A stretch of DNA of 5,156 nt, taken from positions 1 through 5,156 of the forward strand of contig SKNP01000517.1 in NCBI GenBank assembly GCA_007120485.1. Direction: 5' to 3'. Every line of letters begins with the position of its first letter. Position 1 is the stretch's first letter. A program made the translations under genes and the position numbers. This DNA comes from Nitriliruptoraceae bacterium. GTDB lineage: Bacteria > Actinomycetota > Nitriliruptoria > Nitriliruptorales > Nitriliruptoraceae. The notes beneath the pieces were generated by a model, which worked only from the letters and a program-made list of their open reading frames with translations, made no database searches and was not told the origin of the DNA. This document shows positions 1 through 4,516 of this stretch, piece after piece.

Positions 1-163
1 CCAAGGCGGAGGCACGTCGTTGACACGCATCGACACGGTGAAGATGCTCCCTCTGGCGGGTCAAGACATCGAGGTGGCCGCCGGCTCGTGGCAACCGCCT
101 GGTCCCCCGTCGTGTGGCGAGCGACACCGATGAGGTCGGCCCCGCCGGGCGGCCATCCCGGAA
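1..163. other. Left-edge stretch without a supported gene
   Basis: No convincing gene is visible here. On the plus strand one frame reads a few codons ending KAEARR and stops at 21-23, which would suit the tail of a gene mostly outside the window, but seven codons prove nothing. A second plus frame is open from base 2 to a TGA at 131-133, with no recognisable product and weakening third-position GC toward its end. On the minus strand an ATG at 30-28, with a GTG 6 nt before it and a GGGAG further upstream, could begin a divergent gene running off the left edge. The window is too short to choose among these. Confidence 0.3.
20..48 (+). promoter_or_regulatory. Possible sigma70-type promoter upstream of the potassium channel
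   Basis: An exact TTGACA lies at 20-25. After a 17-nt spacer comes GATGCT at 43-48, which matches the -10 consensus at the important second and last positions but is otherwise weak. Transcription would start near 55 and leave a leader of roughly 118 nt before the channel gene. It is the only consensus-like -35 seen ahead of that gene. It could be chance, or could lie inside an unseen upstream gene. Confidence 0.25.
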
Positions 164-172
164 GTGGGCAGC

Positions 173-517
173 ATGGTGATGACGCTGATGGCGCTCGGAC
201 GCTTGTTCCGCGTGCTCGGACGCGCACTGGCCGATCCAGCGACCCGAGGGCTGATGCTCCTGGCCGGTGTGACCCTGGCGGTCGGGACGCTGTTCTACGC
301 CGTGAACGAAGGGTGGAGCGCGTTGGATGCGCTGTACTTCAGCGTCGTGACGCTCACGACGATCGGGTTCGGGGACCTCGTGCCCTCCAGCGGCGTGACC
401 AAGGTGTTCACGATCGTCTACTCGCTGCTGGGGATCGGCATCATCGCCTCGATCGTCGCGTCACTGGCGATCTTCGCCCGCAACGACGGCGCCGTCCGTC
501 GGGGCGGGTCGACCTGA
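173..517 (+). CDS. Two-helix potassium channel (KcsA-like, ion_trans_2)
   Basis: Small potassium channel subunit, expected to form a tetramer in the cytoplasmic membrane. Numbering from the GTG at 164: a short basic N-terminus, first membrane helix about 30-47, pore helix about 53-64, selectivity filter TTIGFGD at 65-71, second membrane helix about 81-104 with possible hinge glycines G90 and G92, then a 13-residue basic tail. I prefer the ATG at 173 (114 residues) because GGAAG at 160-164 precedes it by 8 nt; GTG 164 and ATG 179 are alternatives. The filter has Phe where most channels have Tyr (GYGD), a known variant. There is no RCK, voltage-sensor or cyclic-nucleotide domain, and no such gene lies downstream, since the next gene is convergent. 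Family assignment is firm; gating signal and physiological role are unknown. Confidence 0.93.
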   Translation: MVMTLMALGRLFRVLGRALADPATRGLMLLAGVTLAVGTLFYAVNEGWSALDALYFSVVTLTTIGFGDLVPSSGVTKVFTIVYSLLGIGIIASIVASLAIFARNDGAVRRGGST

Positions 518-518
518 G

Positions 519-540
519 GGTGTCCGACCTCCCGGACCCC
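519..540. terminator. Hairpin between convergent genes, possible shared terminator
   Basis: GTCCG at 522-526 pairs with CGGAC at 533-537 around a 6-nt loop. Beyond one mismatch, two more G-C pairs extend the stem. It begins 2 nt after the channel stop and lies about 27 nt past the dioxygenase stop on the other strand, where a bidirectional terminator would be expected. Neither side has a T-tract, so it is not a canonical intrinsic terminator; high-GC actinobacteria often lack the tract. The stem is short enough to be chance. Confidence 0.35.
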
Positions 541-566
541 GATGGCCGCCGAACGCTCGTGTCAGG

Positions 567-1550
567 TCACCGCCGTGCGAGCAGGAACGACAGCAGCACG
601 AACCGCTGGCCGCGCTCGACCGGTAGCACCTCGTGCAGGTGGGAGCCGGAGAACACCAGCGCCTCGCCGGCGGCGGGCCGGTACCGGTTCGGCCCGTACT
701 CGGGGAAGCGCAGCTCACCGCCGTCGTAGTCGTCGTTGAGGTTGAGGGTGAGGCCGAACCTACGATGCGCGGTCCCGGCGCTGAGGTTGTCGCGGTGGGC
801 CTCGAAGTGACCGCGGTCCTCTGCGGTGTAACACCCGATCTTGAACCCCTCGAAGCCGCCGGCCTGGAAGGCGAACGCCTTCTGCAGTTCCGGGAACACC
901 CGCGCGCCGATGTGCTGGGTCAGCTGCCGCAGGAGCTGTTGGTCGGTGACGGTGTGGTCGCGGCGTCGCTTGCGTCGCACGTCGGTGGCTTCCGCGCGTT
1001 CACCGTCGACGATCGTCTCGACCCCGGTCTCCACCGACCCTTCGTTGGTCCAGCGCTCGATCAACCGGTCACACCACGACGGCGCCAGGGCGTCGGGGAC
1101 GAACAGTACGGGGGCCAGCCGTGGGGCGGGCACGCCGTCGTCCTCCTGTGGGGGCGTGAGCGCCTCGCTGATGGCTTCGGCCGCGGTGTCCACGGCGTCG
1201 ACGACCACGTGAGCGACGACCCGGAGGTTGGGGTCGAGCACGATCGCGACCGGCTGGCCATCCCGCGCGCCGTAGGCCTCATGCACCTTGCCCTCGGCGT
1301 CCACGAAGGCCGTGTCGATGTTCGCGACCGGCGCGCGACCGATCGTGTGGACGTCGACGTCGTGGTCGTGGTGGGCGGTCAGGTCGGCGGGCAGATCGAC
1401 CACCATCCCATGGTCGTCGCCGGCGAACAGCAGGACGGTGGGCCGCCCTCCGGCGAGCCCGTAGAACCGCGTCACCTCCTCGCGGTCACCGCGTGGCAGG
1501 GCGAAGTCCGGGGCACGTTCGCCCCGACCGATCAGCGAGGTGGTGGACAT
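567..1550 (-). CDS. Redoxin-like domain fused to a PKHD-type 2OG-Fe(II) dioxygenase
   Basis: Two-domain protein of 327 residues from the ATG at 1550. Residues about 8-130 look like a thioredoxin-fold peroxiredoxin/redoxin domain (G-x-x-APDF at 10-16, PTVLLF at 37-42), but the peroxidatic Cys is missing; the only cysteines are C160 and C240, outside this domain. Residues about 145-327 form a double-stranded beta-helix dioxygenase. Predicted iron ligands are H252 and D254 (H-x-D) plus H306, and R316, ten residues later, should bind 2-oxoglutarate. Such enzymes hydroxylate using O2, Fe(II) and 2-oxoglutarate; PKHD relatives include PiuC/YbiX, linked to iron uptake. The substrate here is unknown. 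No signal peptide is seen, so it is probably cytoplasmic. A GTG at 1592 would add 14 residues but has no ribosome-binding site and lies upstream of the likely transcription start. A GGAG lies 11 nt before ATG 1550, a rather long spacing. It is the last gene of the minus-strand block. Confidence 0.9.
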   Translation of the reverse strand: MSTTSLIGRGERAPDFALPRGDREEVTRFYGLAGGRPTVLLFAGDDHGMVVDLPADLTAHHDHDVDVHTIGRAPVANIDTAFVDAEGKVHEAYGARDGQPVAIVLDPNLRVVAHVVVDAVDTAAEAISEALTPPQEDDGVPAPRLAPVLFVPDALAPSWCDRLIERWTNEGSVETGVETIVDGERAEATDVRRKRRRDHTVTDQQLLRQLTQHIGARVFPELQKAFAFQAGGFEGFKIGCYTAEDRGHFEAHRDNLSAGTAHRRFGLTLNLNDDYDGGELRFPEYGPNRYRPAAGEALVFSGSHLHEVLPVERGQRFVLLSFLLARR

Positions 1551-1581
1551 CAGCGAGCGTGCTCCGATCCGGGTGACCACC

Positions 1582-1610
1582 ACCGTACGCACCGAGGTGG
1601 TCGGTGTCGG
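1582..1610 (-). promoter_or_regulatory. Possible promoter of the redoxin-dioxygenase gene, with an internal inverted repeat
   Basis: Read on the minus strand, CCGACA (1610-1605) is followed after 17 nt by TACGGT (1587-1582), which keeps the key T-A and final T of a -10 box. Transcription would begin near 1575, leaving a leader of about 25 nt before ATG 1550. Within the element, CACCGA (1590-1595) and TCGGTG (1601-1606) form a perfect 6-bp inverted repeat with a 5-nt centre. This could be an operator over the spacer or a weak hairpin after the deacylase gene. The same -10 octamer CGTACGGT occurs in front of marR. Confidence 0.3.
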
Positions 1611-1626
1611 TCAGCGCGCGTCCCGG

Positions 1627-2097
1627 TCAGGCGGGTGCCATGCTGACGTCGATGATCTCCGGATCGACGAGTCGGACGAAGTCGGCCACGGTGATCGTGA
1701 TCGTCTGCGTGTGGCTTCCGTCCCGGCAGACGATCCGCTGGCGCGACCGTAGGCCCTGGTCCATGAAGGTCGGGATCCCGTAGAGGGTGCCGAACGGTGG
1801 TTCGGCACCGACCTCGCAGTCGTCGAACACGGAGGCGAACTCGTCCTCGGTCGCCAGCCGGAGCTCGTTGTGGCCGAGGACCTCGCTCGCGCGCTCGACG
1901 TCGAGCAGGTCGCTGCCCGGGATCACGATCATGGCCAGCTGTCCGGCGATCGAGACCAGGACCGGCTTGGCCACGTCGTCGCCGCTGATGCCTTCGGCCG
2001 CGGCGAGGCGATGCGCTGTCACCGCGCGGGGATGGGTCGTGGTCTGGTAGTCGATCCCGTGACGGTCGAGGAGATCATGGAGCTTGGTCGCTGGCAC
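1627..2097 (-). CDS. YbaK/EbsC-family aminoacyl-tRNA deacylase (editing-domain homologue)
   Basis: Single-domain protein of 156 residues, the usual length for free-standing relatives of the prolyl-tRNA synthetase insertion domain. The family hydrolyses mischarged aminoacyl-tRNAs (YbaK acts on Cys-tRNA-Pro) and so protects translation fidelity in the cytoplasm. Visible signatures are HPRAVTA at 22-28, the conserved lysine K44 in VAKPVLV (equivalent to the essential YbaK lysine), and G97 with PPFGTLYG at 100-107 lining the pocket. The EVGAEPPFG and SHTQTITI segments suggest a wider YbaK/EbsC clade rather than true YbaK, so the amino acid removed is not predictable. The GTG start at 2097 is favoured because AAGGGG lies 6 nt upstream and the family N-terminus fits. 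The start lies 3 nt after the stop of the small ORF spanning the repeat array. The dioxygenase start lies 76 nt downstream. Confidence 0.9.
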   Translation of the reverse strand: MPATKLHDLLDRHGIDYQTTTHPRAVTAHRLAAAEGISGDDVAKPVLVSIAGQLAMIVIPGSDLLDVERASEVLGHNELRLATEDEFASVFDDCEVGAEPPFGTLYGIPTFMDQGLRSRQRIVCRDGSHTQTITITVADFVRLVDPEIIDVSMAPA

Positions 2098-2100
2098 GGC

Positions 2101-2337
2101 TCACCCCTTGTCGTCTCCCTCGACGCTGACCGTTCCACGCAGCGGCGTCAAGAGGCGATCGACCGTCAGGGCCGGCGGCCGGCAGCCCCGGCACCGGCCC
2201 ACCGGTCGGGCAGGACCGGCGGTCGGCAGCCCCGGCACCGGCCCACCGGTCGGGCAGGACCGGCGGACGGCAGCCCCGGCATCGGCCCACCGGTCGGGCA
2301 GGACCGGCGGTCGGCAAGCGGCCCGAAGCACGGTCAT
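2101..2337 (-). CDS. Hypothetical 78-codon ORF spanning the tandem repeats
   Basis: I do not recognise this product. The frame begins at an ATG that overlaps the transporter stop as ATGA and ends at a TGA only 3 nt before the deacylase GTG, so it fills the gap exactly. No good ribosome-binding site precedes it; translation would depend on re-initiation. The middle reads through three 44-bp repeats. Because 44 is not a multiple of 3, each copy is read in a different frame, giving low-complexity Pro/Arg/Gly/Cys peptide. The last 23 codons (from PALTVDRLL to GDDKG) have about 80% G or C in third position and look more like real coding sequence. Without the three repeats (132 nt) the frame would still be open, at 34 codons. 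It may be a functional small protein, a translational bridge between operon genes, or simply a chance frame in GC-rich DNA. Confidence 0.25.
   Translation of the reverse strand: MTVLRAACRPPVLPDRWADAGAAVRRSCPTGGPVPGLPTAGPARPVGRCRGCRPPALTVDRLLTPLRGTVSVEGDDKG
2177..2315. repeat. Three tandem copies of a 44-bp hairpin-bearing repeat
   Basis: Units run 2177-2220, 2221-2264 and 2265-2308, followed by a few bases of a fourth (GGTCGGCA). They differ only at unit position 3 (C, T, A) and at position 18 (C, C, T), so they are about 95-98% identical. Each contains CCGGTC, 6 nt, GACCGG, a perfect 6-bp stem at 2202-2219, 2246-2263 and 2290-2307. A second possible pairing, GCCC with GGGC around ACCGGTC, overlaps it, so alternative folds exist. 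The array lies between two same-strand genes, after the transporter stop and before the deacylase. Possible roles are termination or attenuation, protection of upstream mRNA, or a protein-binding array. Near identity implies recent duplication, and copy number may vary between strains. Confidence 0.93.
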
Positions 2338-3980
2338 CGCTCGCGACGTGCTGGAGTGCGCCAGCCCCAGCGTCGGCGACCGCGTCGCCGTGGGGTCACG
2401 CCGGTGTGTGCGACCGCGGTGCCGGCGACCCCGCTGCCGGGGACGTCGGTCCGTGCCGACCCGACGTGTGCGGTCTCCCGCAGCGGGTGTTCCGGGATGA
2501 GCAGCATCAGCACGAACGCGATCGCGGCGAGCGGGACGCTGGCGACGAACACGGTGGATACCGACCCGGAGAAGGCCGCGACGACGGCATCCCGGATGTC
2601 GGACTCCATCGAGAGGATCGCCTGGGGCGTGCCCTGGACCGCGGCCGGGTCGACGTCAGCGCCTTCGGGCAGGGTCCGACGCAGTCGCGAGGTGAGTCCG
2701 GACGCCATGACGGCACCGAAGACCGCCGTCCCGATCGACCCGCCGAGGGTGCGGGTGAAGTTCACCGTGGCGGTGACGATCCCCAGATCGGCGGCGGGCG
2801 CGTCGTTCTGGGCTACCAGGATGAGGTTCTGCATGACCATGCCGAGCCCGATCCCCAGCAGGGCCATGAACGCCCCCGCCTGTAGGCGGGTCGTGTCGAC
2901 GTCCATCGTCGCGAGCAGCGTGAACGCCAGACCGCTGAGCGCCGTGCCGGCGATGGGGTAGCGCTTGTACCGACCGGTCCGGGTGATGAGGCGACCGGTG
3001 ACGACCGAGGCCAGGATCAGCCCGGCCATCAACGGCCCCATCAGCAGGCCAGCCTCGGTCGCGGTCGCGCCGGTCACCAGCTGCAGGAAGACCGGGAGGA
3101 AGACCATGGCGGTGAACATCAGGGCACCGACGACGAAGGCGCCGGACGCCACCAGGCTGAAGGTGCGCGAGGAGAACAGCCGCAGCGGGATGATCGGATG
3201 CTCGGTGGTGCGCTGGCGCAGGACGAACAGCGCGCTGAGGACGACGCCGGTCACCCCGAGGGAGATGATCACGGGGGAGGACCACGCGTACTGGTTCCCG
3301 CCCCAGGCGGAACCGAGCAGCAGCGCGGAGACACCGACCACCAGCAGCAGCGCCCCGAGGTAATCGATGCGCTGCTGGACCCGTCGCGGTGGCAGGTGCA
3401 GCACCTTGTTGGTCACGAGGAGCGCAGCCGCCCCGAGCGGCACGTTCATCCAGAACACCCAACGCCAGTCGAGCTGGTCGACCAGGAACCCGCCGACCAG
3501 GGGTCCGGAGACCGCGGCGACCCCGAAGACCGCACCGAGGTAGCCCTGGTAGCGCCCCCGCTCCCGGGGGGAGAGGATGTCGCCGATGATGGTCATCGTC
3601 AGGACCATGGCGCCGCCGCCGCCGACCCCCTGGACGGCACGCGCGGCGATGAGCCACACCATCGTGGGGGCCAACGCGGCGAGCACCGATCCAGCCAGGA
3701 AGATCAGCAGGGCGAGCTTGAAGACGCGGTCGCGGCCGTAGACGTCCGAGATCCGACCGAACAGCGGTGTGGCGGCGGTCGCCGCGAGCAGGTAGGCGGT
3801 CACGATCCAGGCGACCAGGTCCACCCCGCCGAGCTCACCCGCGATGGTCGGCAGCGCCGTGGTGATGCTGGTCTGGCTCAGCGCGACCAGGAACATGCCG
3901 GTCAGCAGGCCGGCCAGTACCACCAGGATCTCCCGGTGGGACATCGGTTGCGACCCGGCGCTCTCGTCGGCCGCGCTCAC
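2334..3980 (-). CDS. DHA2-family 14-helix MFS drug/proton transporter (EmrB/QacA type)
   Basis: Inner-membrane exporter of 548 residues, expected to exchange protons for hydrophobic or cationic compounds. Motif A is GRISDVYGRDRVF (75-87), motif B is RAVQGVGGGG (114-123), and the antiporter motif C ends in SGPLVGG (158-164). WRWVFWMNVPLG (172-183) and RIDYLGALLL (204-213), leading into the extra central helices, are typical of the 14-helix group. The first helix reads LSQTSITTALP (34-44), lacking the Asp common at this place in QacA-like pumps. The GTG start overlaps the marR stop as GTGA, indicating translational coupling; ATG 3944 is an alternative removing 12 residues. After the last helix (ending near 500) there is a 46-residue tail with an Arg-rich end whose codons are less GC-biased. 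The adjacent MarR gene implies ligand-induced efflux; the substrate cannot be read from sequence. Confidence 0.95.
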   Translation of the reverse strand: MSAADESAGSQPMSHREILVVLAGLLTGMFLVALSQTSITTALPTIAGELGGVDLVAWIVTAYLLAATAATPLFGRISDVYGRDRVFKLALLIFLAGSVLAALAPTMVWLIAARAVQGVGGGGAMVLTMTIIGDILSPRERGRYQGYLGAVFGVAAVSGPLVGGFLVDQLDWRWVFWMNVPLGAAALLVTNKVLHLPPRRVQQRIDYLGALLLVVGVSALLLGSAWGGNQYAWSSPVIISLGVTGVVLSALFVLRQRTTEHPIIPLRLFSSRTFSLVASGAFVVGALMFTAMVFLPVFLQLVTGATATEAGLLMGPLMAGLILASVVTGRLITRTGRYKRYPIAGTALSGLAFTLLATMDVDTTRLQAGAFMALLGIGLGMVMQNLILVAQNDAPAADLGIVTATVNFTRTLGGSIGTAVFGAVMASGLTSRLRRTLPEGADVDPAAVQGTPQAILSMESDIRDAVVAAFSGSVSTVFVASVPLAAIAFVLMLLIPEHPLRETAHVGSARTDVPGSGVAGTAVAHTGVTPRRRGRRRWGWRTPARRER

Positions 3981-4441
3981 GCTCGGGTCCGCTCGTCCGC
4001 CTCGAGGGCGTCGACGAGGTGGTCGAGACCGCGGGCGAGGGCCGCGACGTCCTGCTCGGCCCAGTCGCCGAGCGCCCGGCCGAGATGGGCCCGGCGGGCC
4101 TTGCGGACCCGCGCCAGGGCATCTCGGCCGGCCTTGGTCGGGGTATAGCGGCGAGCGCGCCCATCGTCCGGATCGGTGGTGACCTCCACGTAGCCGGCAT
4201 CGACCAGCCGCTTGACGTGACGGCTGGCGGTCGATGCCTCGACGCCGAGCGCAGCGGCGATGTCCGAGAGGCGGCCACCGTCGAGGTCGCTGATGCGAAC
4301 GAGCGTGACGTAGGTCGCCCGCTCGAGGTTGATGCCGGCCGCGCGGCGGGTCGCCTCACCGGCGGTCGGCAGGAACGCACGCCGGACCAAACGGGTCAGC
4401 GCACGCTCGAGGTCGTTGTAGGTATCGGGGTCGCCGCTCAT
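3977..4441 (-). CDS. MarR-family transcriptional regulator, repressor of the adjacent efflux pump
   Basis: Winged-helix repressor of 154 residues, expected to act as a dimer that leaves its operator when a small ligand binds. Helices at about 8-50 would form dimer and ligand surfaces. The DNA-binding part follows: LSDIAAALGV (58-67), recognition helix around EASTASRHVKRLVDAG (68-83), and the wing with the family signature DPDDGRARRY (90-99). A C-terminal helix (about 104-150) completes the dimer interface. I choose ATG 4441 because a -10 box ends 6 nt before it, giving a leaderless mRNA. The longer frame from 4573 would put promoter and operator inside the gene, overlap the acyltransferase gene, and add an N-terminus unlike the family. 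The stop overlaps the transporter GTG by 4 nt, so both are one operon. Autoregulation is inferred from the palindrome at the promoter. Confidence 0.95.
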   Translation of the reverse strand: MSGDPDTYNDLERALTRLVRRAFLPTAGEATRRAAGINLERATYVTLVRISDLDGGRLSDIAAALGVEASTASRHVKRLVDAGYVEVTTDPDDGRARRYTPTKAGRDALARVRKARRAHLGRALGDWAEQDVAALARGLDHLVDALEADERTRA

Positions 4442-4447
4442 GCCTCG

Positions 4448-4476
4448 ACCGTACGGAAGTTGCTTGCAGACTGCAA
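4448..4476 (-). promoter_or_regulatory. Promoter of the marR-efflux operon, apparently leaderless
   Basis: On the minus strand TTGCAG (4476-4471) and TACGGT (4453-4448) are separated by exactly 17 nt. The -35 matches four of six consensus bases and the -10 keeps the key T-A and final T. Six bases separate the -10 from ATG 4441, so transcription should begin at or next to the A of the start codon. There is no Shine-Dalgarno at usable distance (only GAGG directly against the ATG), which agrees with leaderless translation, common in actinobacteria. Confidence 0.55.
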
Positions 4477-4478
4477 CT
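4458..4478. promoter_or_regulatory. Palindromic operator, probable MarR binding site
   Basis: TTGCA (4464-4468), GAC, TGCAA (4472-4476) is a perfect inverted repeat of 5-bp arms. A second overlapping pair, AGTTGC (4458-4463) and GCAACT (4473-4478), widens the site to 21 bp. Size and symmetry suit a MarR dimer. It covers the -35 hexamer and most of the spacer, so bound protein would block RNA polymerase. It is the only clear AT-richer palindrome in the upstream gap, supporting autoregulation of marR and the transporter. Confidence 0.6.
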
Positions 4479-4488
4479 GGTTTCAGGT

Positions 4489-4516
4489 GGTCGGACGGCT
4501 GGTCGGACGGCCGGTC
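4489..4516. repeat. 12-bp tandem repeat, two copies plus four bases
   Basis: GGTCGGACGGCT (4489-4500) and GGTCGGACGGCC (4501-4512) differ only in the last base, and GGTC continues to 4516 into the acyltransferase stop codon. It lies between that stop and the marR operator, about 12 nt upstream of the -35. It could be a second protein-binding site or slippage in GC-rich DNA. No hairpin is formed within it. Confidence 0.7.

Noticed and set aside
88..729. Plus-strand open frame of 213 codons overlapping the potassium channel
   Set aside because: The channel frame carries an unmistakable filter and membrane helices; this frame is Arg/Asp-rich and continues antisense into the dioxygenase.
633..1646. 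Plus-strand open frame of 337 codons opposite the dioxygenase
   Set aside because: It is antisense to a gene with clear family motifs, has no recognisable domain, and its Val/Gly/Asp/Arg-rich product is typical of a shadow frame in GC-rich DNA.
2177..2315. CRISPR array
   Set aside because: The repeats are directly adjacent with no unique spacers, and there are no cas genes in view.
2075..2317. Alternative minus-strand frame through the repeat array
   Set aside because: It overlaps the deacylase start by more than 20 nt, lacks a start signal, and consists only of repeat-derived peptide plus an Arg-rich tail.
1870..2961. Plus-strand open frame of 363 codons covering the deacylase start, the repeats and the pump's 3' part
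   Set aside because: It crosses two well-supported minus-strand genes and the noncoding repeats, with low-complexity composition and no domain.
3198..4148. Plus-strand open frame of 316 codons opposite the pump and marR
   Set aside because: Its Gly/Asp/Glu/His/Arg-rich product mirrors the hydrophobic helices on the other strand; no ribosome-binding site or known domain.
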